Source of the DNA: a virus
DNA length: 41,913 nucleotides
Virus record (IMG/VR): IMGVR_UViG_3300038701_002343
Location: 1-41,913 of that record
Strand: one strand, 5' to 3'
The notes below the pieces were generated by a model. The model was not told where the DNA came from. It did no database searches and was given only the letters and a program-made list of their open reading frames with translations. This document shows, piece after piece, positions 22,153 to 29,038 of this stretch (positions are counted from its first letter, which is position 1; every line of letters begins with the position of its first letter). The position numbers were made by a program, and so were the translations under genes.

Positions 22153-25100
22153 ATAAACCTTTCAAATATACCCTAGAAGTAGGCTCCAAAAAACACCACT
22201 GCCCCGGATGTCAGAAAAAGTCCCTGGTAAGGTATGTATATACCGGTACGCGGGATTATGTAGGGGAGAACTTTGGCAGGTGCGACAGGGAGAATAACTG
22301 CGGATACCATCTGGTTCCGGAGAAAGATATTTCATCCCCCCCCAACCCCCCAACTAAAAAAGATATTCCCGAGCCGAAAACGCTAAAACCTACCCCAGAA
22401 TACCTCGAAAGTCTCAAAAACCAACAGTCTGGGAATCTTGCCCGGTTCTGTATGGGTAAGCTGGGAATGACCAAAGAACATTTGGTGAAATGGGGACTGT
22501 TTTCCTCATGGAAATTCGATGCCTTTGTTTTGTCCAATTTGGCAGGGGAGGCAGTTAATGTGAAGTTTGTGGTCTATACACCGGATGGCAAGCGGGACAA
22601 ATCCGAAAAGCCTGACGGCTCGCCCGCCTACTTCCCGCACTACCTGGGCAAGTCCTATCTGAAAAAGCAGGGCATCCTTATTGATCCCAAACAGCTGGAA
22701 GAATGGCAAGACCATTATAAGTTTGACCGCTGCTTCTATGGTGCCCACTTATGGGACCCTGAGCAGAACACCTGCCTGGTGGAATCTGAAAAGACCGCCC
22801 TGATCGCCTCCTGGTTTTTCCCCGGTGTGAACTGGCTCGCTACGGGTGGCAGCAATGGGATGAAGTACGAGCAGTTTGAGCTATTCCATGGATACAAGGG
22901 CCGGATTAGAAATCTGGTGGACAATGACCCTGCAGGCTATGAGAAGTCTAAGACCATACAGTGGCTGGACTTGCTCGCTGATCTCAGGGATGATCCGGAG
23001 GATATCATGTCTATCAATATTTTTCCTTCCAGTCCCGAAGGATGGGACATCGCCGATGCCATCATTAAGGATGGATACAGAGATAAAGACAAGTTCTACC
23101 ATGAGCTTAACCATGCCATGGACTGCCGCACAGACTACAGCATCGATGAAAGCACCGGAGAGGTGACAGCCCAGCCGGTCAAAAGGATCAGGCCGGACGA
23201 AAAGGAATACAAGCGCGCCACACAGGTGGCCGAGCGGATCTATGTAGACCAGGTTCCTATCATGCTGAGCAGTGAGGTCAATACCTTCACCATGATGGAG
23301 TCTCTCGCCTGCTTCGGAGAGCGGGGGCGCAGTATTGCCCGGAAGATACAGTCTGTGGTCAATATAGAACCTGAGACCACGGATGCTGCCTATAATCTGG
23401 CCATTGGCACACCGCATAAGGATGCAGGCTATTTCTTTGCCAAGGCTAAAGCGCATGGGGTAGATATCCGGTATATCAAGACCGCCAGATCAGAAGCCGC
23501 CGAAGGTGCTGAGGGCATAGATGCCAATGAGATATCCGTTACCTGGCCGGATGGTATGGAAAAGATGGAGGGCTTTGACCATAAGGCACTGATGCGGGAT
23601 GTTGCCAAGTATAATTTCATCGAATACAAGAACTGCACCTGGTACGGGATCTTCACAGGGAGCGAAAACAAGGGAAACCTTTCCCTGCACTTTGACCGGA
23701 TTAGTAATTTTACCATTCGGCCCCTGTACCTGATCAAGTCCAAGACCGATCCAAAGCGACTCTTTGAGATCAAGAATATATTTGGCATCAAGTACATCAT
23801 AGACATTCCGGCAAAGGCCCTGGTAAGCATGACCGAGTTTCAGGTATTCTGTGAGGGGCAGGGAAATTTCCTTTTCGAAGGGTCCAAGGTGCAGTTTACC
23901 AAGATCAAGCGCAAGCTGTACGACCATACCAAGGATGCCGAAGAGGTGAAAATGCTCGGATGGCAGGATGAGGGGTTCTATGCATTTGCGAACGGTGCCT
24001 TTCGAAAGGATCACTTTGACAAGGTAGATACCTATGGGATCATTCGCCACCTGGTGGAGAAGAACGACAGGGAGGCTGAGGAGAAGTACTTTTTCATCCC
24101 GGCGATGTCCAGCATATACAAGGACGAGAAGGACCAGTATGACATGGAGAAGAAGTTTGTCTATGTGAAGCGGCCTGATGTCAAGTTTGCCGACTGGGCC
24201 AGACTGTTTTATAATGTTTTCGGGGACAATGGCATGATAGGCATGGCCTATTACCTGAGCAGCCTTTACCGGGACATGATATATGCCAGGTTTAAGTTTT
24301 TCCCGCACCTCTTCCACTTTGGCCCACCCGGTACGGGCAAGAGTACCATGTGCTGGTCTATCCAGTACCTCTTCGGCTTGGAAAGAAAGCCATTTATGCT
24401 GAACGCTGGTACAGCTGTAGCCTTTCACCGGACATTTGCCCAGTTCAGAAATGCCGTCATCTGGTTTGATGAGTACAATAATAATATGGACATGAAGCGG
24501 GTGCAGGACTTAAAGTCTGCCTATGATGGTGCCGGGCATGTGAAGTCAGAGTGGAGCCAGACGGGAGGCACCAGCAACAGGACGAACACCACTCCTGTGG
24601 AATCTGCCTGTAATATCTCAGGGCAAGAGCTTCCCATCGCTGACAATGCGCTTTTCAAAAGGTGCATCCTGCTGCAATACTACCAGACCACCTTTTCTGA
24701 TGAAGACAAGGAGCAGCTCAGTAAGCTGCAGAAGCTACAGGAGAAGGGCCTCAGCCACCTGACCGGAGCCATCACCATCTTTCGGGAGAAGATGGAAAAG
24801 GAATATTTCCCGACCTTCGATAAGGTAGAGAAAGAGATCCTTACCGCCCTGCAGGATGATCCCACCATCGAGAGCCGGATCGTTAAGAACATCTGTGTAG
24901 TGGCCACTACCTACCGTATCCTAAAGGACGAACTCAATTTTCCCTACAGCTGGGACGACTTCATGGACGTGATGCTGCGCAATGTCCGATCGCAAAACGC
25001 CCTGATCAGCAATGCCAAGGAGACCAACCAGTTTTGGGACATGGTGGAGTACTGTATCTCTGAGGGCGAGCTTAAGGATGAGGAAGATTTCAAGATCGAA

Positions 25101-25499
25101 GACAGGCAGATGGTAAAGGTGATCGTAGACCGAAAGACCGTAGAGCGAAACCTGGGCGGAATGCGAAAGGTGCTGTATATCCGTCTGGCCACTGCCCACC
25201 CTAAGTACCAGGAGGCACTGCGCAAGCAGGGAGAAAAGAAGGGCATGGACAAAGGCTCCCTGGCGCACTACCTCAGCCACAGCCCCGGATTTATCGGGAT
25301 GGTAAGCAGTACGAGGTTTAAAAATGGAGACCGGAACTTTGCCAGCTCAGCCTATGCCTTTGAGTACAGGTACCTGGAAGACGCCGGCTATAACTTCGAC
25401 CGTGTCAACTTCCAGGTAGACGATGAAGACCAAAACCCGGAGGATGATCCGGAGCAAGTTTTCGAAAAAAAGGAAGGAGAAAATGATGAATTGTTCTAA
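22149..25499 (+). CDS. Primase-helicase: zinc finger, TOPRIM and P-loop ATPase
   Basis: A 1116-residue protein. ATG at 22149 lies in the methyltransferase stop (ATGA). Residues 18-21 (CPGC) and about 43-51 (CDRENNCGYH) form a DnaG-like zinc finger. A TOPRIM core follows: LVESEKTALIASW (about 208-220) with the conserved Glu, and LVDNDPAGYEKS (about 256-267) with the paired Asp. The C-terminal ATPase has Walker A GPPGTGKSTMCW (about 726-737) and Walker B AVIWFDEYNNN (about 769-779). It primes and unwinds DNA at the phage fork. C8 and C6 runs at 22336-22350 encode a Pro-rich linker after the zinc finger. Confidence 0.88.
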   Translation: MNKPFKYTLEVGSKKHHCPGCQKKSLVRYVYTGTRDYVGENFGRCDRENNCGYHLVPEKDISSPPNPPTKKDIPEPKTLKPTPEYLESLKNQQSGNLARFCMGKLGMTKEHLVKWGLFSSWKFDAFVLSNLAGEAVNVKFVVYTPDGKRDKSEKPDGSPAYFPHYLGKSYLKKQGILIDPKQLEEWQDHYKFDRCFYGAHLWDPEQNTCLVESEKTALIASWFFPGVNWLATGGSNGMKYEQFELFHGYKGRIRNLVDNDPAGYEKSKTIQWLDLLADLRDDPEDIMSINIFPSSPEGWDIADAIIKDGYRDKDKFYHELNHAMDCRTDYSIDESTGEVTAQPVKRIRPDEKEYKRATQVAERIYVDQVPIMLSSEVNTFTMMESLACFGERGRSIARKIQSVVNIEPETTDAAYNLAIGTPHKDAGYFFAKAKAHGVDIRYIKTARSEAAEGAEGIDANEISVTWPDGMEKMEGFDHKALMRDVAKYNFIEYKNCTWYGIFTGSENKGNLSLHFDRISNFTIRPLYLIKSKTDPKRLFEIKNIFGIKYIIDIPAKALVSMTEFQVFCEGQGNFLFEGSKVQFTKIKRKLYDHTKDAEEVKMLGWQDEGFYAFANGAFRKDHFDKVDTYGIIRHLVEKNDREAEEKYFFIPAMSSIYKDEKDQYDMEKKFVYVKRPDVKFADWARLFYNVFGDNGMIGMAYYLSSLYRDMIYARFKFFPHLFHFGPPGTGKSTMCWSIQYLFGLERKPFMLNAGTAVAFHRTFAQFRNAVIWFDEYNNNMDMKRVQDLKSAYDGAGHVKSEWSQTGGTSNRTNTTPVESACNISGQELPIADNALFKRCILLQYYQTTFSDEDKEQLSKLQKLQEKGLSHLTGAITIFREKMEKEYFPTFDKVEKEILTALQDDPTIESRIVKNICVVATTYRILKDELNFPYSWDDFMDVMLRNVRSQNALISNAKETNQFWDMVEYCISEGELKDEEDFKIEDRQMVKVIVDRKTVERNLGGMRKVLYIRLATAHPKYQEALRKQGEKKGMDKGSLAHYLSHSPGFIGMVSSTRFKNGDRNFASSAYAFEYRYLEDAGYNFDRVNFQVDDEDQNPEDDPEQVFEKKEGENDELF

Positions 25500-25509
25500 A
25501 AAAGAAATC

Positions 25510-26325
25510 ATGAAAATAGAAACAAACCTATATAGAGATCATTTCCAAAACTTTAAGAGGTATAATATACCAAAGGCTCAGCTAATTATTGCAGATATTC
25601 CATATAACATAGGGAAAAACGCATATGGATCAAATCCTAGCTGGTATATAGGTGGAGATAATAAAAATGGATCTTCTGAATTAGCTGGAAAAGAGTTTTT
25701 TGATACTGACAAAGATTTTAGACCTGCAGAGTTTATGCATTTCTGCTCTCAGATGATGAAAAAAGAGCCAAAGGAAAAGGGGAAAGCCCCATGTATGATT
25801 GTTTTTTGTTCTTTTGAACAGCAATTTCCTCTTATTGAATTAGCTAAGAGATACGGTTTGATGAAATATATAAATCTTGTCTTTAGGAAAAACTTTTCAG
25901 CTCAGGTGCTTAAGGCTAACATGAGAATTGTAGGTAATTGTGAATATGCCTTACTATTCTACAGGGATAAATTACCTAAATTCAATAACCACGGCAAAAT
26001 GGTAATGAACTGCATAGATTGGGAGAAAGACATGAAAAGTGAATTCAAAATACACCCCACTCAAAAACCTGTGAAATTGATTAAAAGACTAATTGAAATT
26101 TTCACGGACGAAGGTGAAGTAGTAATTGATCCAGTGGCTGGGAGCGCAAGCACTTTGGTAGCAGCAATAGAGAGCGGAAGGAAAAGTTATGGGTTTGAAA
26201 TCAAAAAAGATTTTCATACCAAAGGTGTTGAATGGGTTTCCAGAATTATACAAAGGAAATATGATATAGAAAAATTTGGTTTTTCAAAAACCGAGATTAA
26301 TAACCAATCACCAACGTTATTCTAA
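25510..26325 (+). CDS. DNA adenine/cytosine-N4-type methyltransferase
   Basis: A 271-residue protein. The catalytic motif IV appears as ADIPYNIG (about 28-35), a DPPY variant with Ile at the second position. The SAM-binding motif I comes late as DPVAGSASTLVAAIESGRKS (about 212-231), with FEIKK next. This IV-before-I order is that of the beta class, which methylates exocyclic amines. ATG at 25510 avoids overlap with the primase; ATG at 25483 is also possible. Base composition is much AT-richer than the primase before it, suggesting separate acquisition. Confidence 0.8.
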   Translation: MKIETNLYRDHFQNFKRYNIPKAQLIIADIPYNIGKNAYGSNPSWYIGGDNKNGSSELAGKEFFDTDKDFRPAEFMHFCSQMMKKEPKEKGKAPCMIVFCSFEQQFPLIELAKRYGLMKYINLVFRKNFSAQVLKANMRIVGNCEYALLFYRDKLPKFNNHGKMVMNCIDWEKDMKSEFKIHPTQKPVKLIKRLIEIFTDEGEVVIDPVAGSASTLVAAIESGRKSYGFEIKKDFHTKGVEWVSRIIQRKYDIEKFGFSKTEINNQSPTLF

Positions 26326-26369
26326 TGATCCGCTCTGAAAATAATTTTATCCCCGCAACCCCCATTTTC

Positions 26370-26630
26370 TGTTCCAACTGTTCCACATGTTCCAACAAAA
26401 TTAAAAAACCTTATTTAAAGGCTATAAAGGGACATTGTATCAAAAAAAGAAGGGTGGATTTGTTGGAACAGCGTTGGTCAGTGTTGGAACGTGTTGGAAC
26501 ACGTTGGTTTTGTTGGAACAGCGTTGGAACAGGTTTTTTTGATAAAAACCGCCTCCATAGGCTGGAATCAAAGATTTTTCGGTTTGTTGGAACAGTTGGA
26601 ACAGTTGGAACGCATTTCGTGTGTTGGAAA
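26370..26630. other. Iteron array, candidate replication origin
   Basis: Three tandem 9-mers on one strand (TGTTCCAAC at 26370, TGTTCCACA at 26379, TGTTCCAAC at 26388), then about 65 bases of AT-rich DNA, then seven GTTGG-headed words at 26462, 26473, 26483, 26493, 26503, 26512 and 26523, spaced 9-11 bases, and after a gap three exact tandem GTTGGAAC(A/G) at 26586, 26595 and 26604, with a partial copy at 26623. Opposed iterons flanking an easily melted stretch behind a primase-helicase gene is the architecture of a phage or plasmid origin. Confidence 0.65.
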
Positions 26631-26863
26631 AAAAAGAGGTAAAAATCGGCATAAAACGGGTGAAATCCATCCGTGAGCTACAGGAGGATACCAGTCAGGG
26701 ATGGAAAAGGAAACTCGGACAGCTGTATTTTCAGCAGCTCGAGGATGGAAACATGGTACCACGAGTGGTCAGCGAAAGAACAAATGGCCGCTGGGTGCAG
26801 CATATGATCGGTAAAGGTTTGCTGTGGATAGCAGAGGGTGGTGGTGTTTGTGAGATGAGTTAG
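26621..26863 (+). CDS. Hypothetical basic protein, 80 residues or fewer
   Basis: Conserved-looking small protein, rich in Lys, Arg and Trp (RVKSIRELQEDTSQGWKRK, then RWVQHMIGKGLLWIAEGGG). No ATG is available: GTG at 26621, TTG at 26624 and GTG at 26657 are candidates, the first two lying in the last iteron-like word. A later GTG would avoid reading the iterons as protein. The role is unknown. Confidence 0.5.
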   Translation: MLEKKEVKIGIKRVKSIRELQEDTSQGWKRKLGQLYFQQLEDGNMVPRVVSERTNGRWVQHMIGKGLLWIAEGGGVCEMS

Positions 26864-26865
26864 AT

Positions 26866-26896
26866 TTTAGATGTTAGAAGTTAGAAGTTAGAAAAA
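26866..26896 (+). repeat. Short TTAGAAG tandem repeat
   Basis: Three imperfect copies of a seven-base unit (TTAGATG, TTAGAAG, TTAGAAG) directly before the small gene at 26897. Only a short low-complexity tract. Confidence 0.7.
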
Positions 26897-27004
26897 ATGA
26901 AAAGCGAAATCGAAATAACATACGACTCCTGCTACCGTGGGCGGATAGAGATCCACACGATCATAGCCACGGGCGAAGTCATCTATTATAGCATCATCAG
27001 GTGA
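26897..27004 (+). CDS. Tiny hypothetical protein, 35 residues
   Basis: ATG at 26897, reading MKSEIEITYDSCYRGRIEIH and ending in IIR. It has alternating strand-like composition and normal codon use, and its stop overlaps the GTG at 27001 (GTGA). It is probably a real small gene, but there is no independent support. Confidence 0.35.
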   Translation: MKSEIEITYDSCYRGRIEIHTIIATGEVIYYSIIR

Positions 27005-27027
27005 TAAATTATTTTAAACAGAAAAAG

Positions 27028-27261
27028 ATGGATAAGCCATATAACTACAGAATGACCGTAAGCCAGGTACTCAAATCCTGCGAAAAACACAGGTACCTGC
27101 TCCTAAGATATCCTGACGGCAGAGTAATAGGAATAAATACAAAAGTAGCCGGGCTATCAAAGGCTAAATTTAAAGCCCATGGCAATAAAAAATCAGAATT
27201 CATTTCTTACCGCGTGATCAGCTTTCAGGAGTACATATCGTGTAAAAGCGGGTTTGTTTAA
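27028..27261 (+). CDS. Hypothetical protein, 77 residues, ends at attC-like site B
   Basis: A basic protein (VSQVLKSCEKHRYLLLRYPDGRVIGINTKVAGLSKAKFKAHG) with a beta-rich first half. ATG at 27028 is preferred; an in-frame GTG at 27001 would couple it to the tiny gene before. Its TAA stop is inside GTTTAAC, the 5' edge of the following attC-like hairpin, as typical of integron cassette genes. Confidence 0.55.
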   Translation: MDKPYNYRMTVSQVLKSCEKHRYLLLRYPDGRVIGINTKVAGLSKAKFKAHGNKKSEFISYRVISFQEYISCKSGFV

Positions 27262-27390
27262 CGACGGTCAAGCATAATATTAGGCGGTCTTTCAAGGCTC
27301 GGAACTATCCGCCCGAAACTAACTTAAATAGAGAGCCACAAGCGGCTAAAAAGCCCAATACTGCCCGCTTAATTTTATGCAGTGTTGGCA
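27256..27390 (+). repeat. attC-like imperfect hairpin, site B
   Basis: GTTTAAC at 27256-27262 matches the attC RYYYAAC box. GCATAATATTAGGCGG (27272-27287) pairs with CCGCTTAATTTTATGC (27365-27380) at 14 of 16 positions. GTTGGCA at 27384-27390 is at the opposite edge and partly matches GTTRRRY. A spacer of nine bases on the left and three on the right leaves an unpaired bulge on one side. The loop is about 77 bases with internal small stems. The layout is the same as sites A and C. Confidence 0.6.
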
Positions 27391-27399
27391 AACGTTATT

Positions 27400-27768
27400 A
27401 TGGTACTTGGATTCAAAAAACAATTTGTCGATAAAATACTTGACGGCAGAAAAATTCACACTATTCGGGAAGATAAGAATAGACGATGGCAACAAGGAAT
27501 GAAGATTCATTTTGCTACTGGTGTAAGGACAAAAAAGTATAATCAGTTTAAGCAAGGTTTTTGTAAATGGAATCAATCGGTTGAGCTTTACCCCGAAAGC
27601 AGAGAAATATATCTTGGGCTAAATGGCGGGATGCACTTACTGGACAAAAATCACAATGAAATGTTTGCGAAAAATGATGGCTTTGATTCTGAAGATGAAT
27701 TTTGGGAATGGTTCAATAAACCTTTCTATGGCGTTGTAATTCATTGGACGGACTTTGTCTATTCTTAA
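27400..27768 (+). CDS. ASCH-like domain protein, cassette gene
   Basis: A 122-residue protein with the ASCH/PUA-like signature: MVLGFKKQFVDKILDGRKIHTIR followed by RRWQQGMKIHFATGVR near residues 28-43. The final strands contain FYGVVIHWTDF. ASCH domains bind RNA or modified nucleosides, and the family includes nucleoside deaminase-like and RNA-processing regulators. It is the only gene between attC-like sites B and C, an almost exactly cassette-sized unit (about 464 bp). AT-rich compared with the early operon. Confidence 0.7.
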   Translation: MVLGFKKQFVDKILDGRKIHTIREDKNRRWQQGMKIHFATGVRTKKYNQFKQGFCKWNQSVELYPESREIYLGLNGGMHLLDKNHNEMFAKNDGFDSEDEFWEWFNKPFYGVVIHWTDFVYS

Positions 27769-27772
27769 TGTT

Positions 27773-27854
27773 TTCCAACGTCCGACAGCTTGTCTTAGTG
27801 GCTTTGGTTGTGCGGTTGGTTCGTGCGGGCCATTGAGACAAGGTGGTGTTATGA
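27773..27854 (+). repeat. attC-like imperfect hairpin, site C
   Basis: TTCCAAC (27773-27779) lies four bases after the ASCH gene stop. TTGTCTTAGTGGC (27790-27802) pairs with GCCATTGAGACAA (27829-27841) at 11 of 13 positions, and GTTATGA at 27848-27854 closes the element. The left spacer (10) and right spacer (6) are unequal. Loop of 26 bases. It is shorter than A and B but has the same order of parts. Confidence 0.55.
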
Positions 27855-28015
27855 TCTGGTGAGGACATCAACGGATTAGATCTTCAACTCTTAGGAGGCG
27901 CTTTTCTTTTATTTTTTGAGCGTTGGGGAAAATATTTTAATAAATATATTATAAATTGTTTGGCATTATAATATATATATTGTATATTTACATAACAATT
28001 AAAACAAACAAAGAC
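27855..28015 (+). promoter_or_regulatory. Intergenic region with Bacteroidota-type promoter
   Basis: About 160 bases without a gene. It holds TTTGG at 27959-27963, a 19-base spacer and TATATTTAC at 27983-27991, the same box and spacing as the promoter at 14226. The start codon at 28016 follows 24 bases later. It should drive the next three small genes. Confidence 0.65.
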
Positions 28016-28264
28016 ATGACACTTACAAAAAATCAAATCGTAGAAAAATTAGAAAAAATGAACAACTACACTGATTTTTCAAATCATTTCGCTCAAAATG
28101 CCTTAGAAGTTGGGACAGTATTAAACGGAATGAAATTTAAAGGTGAAACCATTGTAGGTTACGAAGTTGATGAAACCGACATTTCAATGACTCCTTATGT
28201 AGCAGTGGTAACAGACAAAGGAAATAAATCAGGATGGTCATTAATCGCAAAAACTCAAAAATAA
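28016..28264 (+). CDS. Hypothetical 82-residue protein
   Basis: An acidic-to-neutral small protein beginning MTLTKNQIVEKLEKMNNYTD, with a beta-rich second half (GETIVGYEVDETDISMTPYVAVVTDKG). It is not recognised. It has its own strong promoter and AT-rich composition, as expected for a gene expressed in the lysogen. Confidence 0.55.
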   Translation: MTLTKNQIVEKLEKMNNYTDFSNHFAQNALEVGTVLNGMKFKGETIVGYEVDETDISMTPYVAVVTDKGNKSGWSLIAKTQK

Positions 28265-28265
28265 T

Positions 28266-28466
28266 ATGAAAACTCAATTAGAAATTATTAAGGAAAAAAA
28301 GAAATGTATATCTCCAGACTATTATGTGGCTGCATTCAAGGATGGATCTGTATCAGAGTGGTTGGATATGAGTTCTGTTCCACACCCAAATGAAGGGGAT
28401 TATGTCAGGATATTCAAAAGAGACACTGACTCAGATATAGAAACAAAATTAGGATCAATGATATGA
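28266..28466 (+). CDS. Hypothetical 66-residue protein
   Basis: Starts one base after the preceding stop and overlaps the next gene by four. It contains KKKCISPDYYVAAFKDGSVSEW and a GDYVRIFKRD segment that could form a small beta barrel. No family was recognised. Confidence 0.5.
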   Translation: MKTQLEIIKEKKKCISPDYYVAAFKDGSVSEWLDMSSVPHPNEGDYVRIFKRDTDSDIETKLGSMI

Positions 28467-28669
28467 CCGAACATGAAAAATTTGAATCCCTGCTAAATGA
28501 AGCAGAGATTTCACGCCATGATCTGGCTGAACATCTTGGATTGGCTTATGGATCGGTTCAAAATCAGTTAGCACCATCCAAAGACCTTCCTCGCTGGGCA
28601 AAGTCTATCATGTTGTACCAGGAGCGAAGGGAAAAAATAAAAGAAAAGGATAGTGAGGATGGTGGTTGA
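28463..28669 (+). CDS. Small HTH-like protein
   Basis: A 68-residue protein whose core FESLLNEAEISRHDLAEHLG followed by LAYGSVQNQLAPSKDLPRWA looks like a compact XRE-type helix-turn-helix. It ends in a charged tail (REKIKEKDSEDGG). It is last in the three-gene unit and may regulate its own promoter or the nearby late leader. Confidence 0.6.
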   Translation: MTEHEKFESLLNEAEISRHDLAEHLGLAYGSVQNQLAPSKDLPRWAKSIMLYQERREKIKEKDSEDGG

Positions 28670-28700
28670 TGCTTCGGAAATGCCGTCCTCACTGGATCAT

Positions 28701-28771
28701 AACTCGGATATTAACACATTGTGTTAATATCCTGATCAAAAAATGGAACCCAAAATTCAATAGATAAAATC
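28701..28771. repeat. 71-bp repeat with perfect inner palindrome, right copy
   Basis: Copy of 16369-16439. Here the palindrome is perfect: GGATATTAACAC, a three-base loop, then GTGTTAATATCC (28706-28732). It follows the end of the early-side genes. The two copies bracket the 12.3-kb integrase-repressor-replication module. Confidence 0.85.
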
Positions 28772-28784
28772 AATATCTAACAAT

Positions 28785-28833
28785 TGTTAATTGATCACTG
28801 TTAATTGAACCTAACCAAACATACCAATTAACA
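28785..28833. promoter_or_regulatory. Operator-like cluster upstream of the late leader
   Basis: TGTTAATTG at 28785-28793 and again at 28799-28807 in direct orientation, 14 bases apart, and its reverse complement CAATTAACA at 28825-28833. They lie about 50-95 bases upstream of the promoter-like TATATTTATAG at 28880, a fitting place for an activator or repressor of the late operon. Confidence 0.5.
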
Positions 28834-28879
28834 AAACTTTTTAGTTAGTAACAAACGGTGTTAAATCCGGTATAAATGG

Positions 28880-29010
28880 TATATTTATAGTGCAAGACAG
28901 ACCAAAGAATCAACATCTATGAAATGGCTGAAAATAAAGAAAAAGGGAGGCGTATGGGTGAAAGGCCCTCAGCTATCGGTTCTTATGATGCTGTCTTGCA
29001 CATACCTCCC
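28880..29010 (+). promoter_or_regulatory. Late promoter and interlocked leader RNA
   Basis: TATATTTATAG (28880-28890) looks like a -7 box. The expected transcript begins near GTGCAAGACAG (28890-28900), which is exactly complementary to CTGTCTTGCAC (28991-29001). A second pair, GGGAGG..TATG (28945-28956) with CATACCTCCC (29001-29010), interlocks with the first, so both cannot form as simple nested hairpins. A 38-codon reading frame lies inside. The arrangement resembles a leader-peptide attenuator or a pseudoknot. Confidence 0.5.
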
Positions 29011-29035
29011 CTCATTTAACTTATTTACCCAATAA
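28919..29035 (+). CDS. Possible 38-residue leader peptide
   Basis: ATG at 28919, reading MKWLKIKKKGGVWVKG then QLSVLMMLSCTYLP. It has a basic N-terminus and a hydrophobic core with an SC that could act as a weak lipobox. It ends three bases before the next ATG. It lies wholly inside the interlocked leader, so its translation would change the folding. It may be a regulatory peptide or a fortuitous frame. Confidence 0.35.
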   Translation: MKWLKIKKKGGVWVKGPQLSVLMMLSCTYLPSFNLFTQ

Positions 29036-29038
29036 AAA

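Noticed and set aside
23490-24428. Long antisense open frame within the primase gene
   Set aside because: It mirrors the strongly supported TOPRIM/P-loop gene in codon-shadow fashion, has no start context and no recognisable domain.
26370-26612. CRISPR array
   Set aside because: Repeat words are only 9 bases and spacers are 0-2 bases, with no cas genes; the pattern is iterons.
26325-26642. 105-codon open frame across the iteron array
   Set aside because: Most of its protein is GTVGT-type translation of the tandem GTTGGAAC words, the first part is Cys-rich translation of the inverted words, and another gene begins within it. It is better explained as non-coding repeat.
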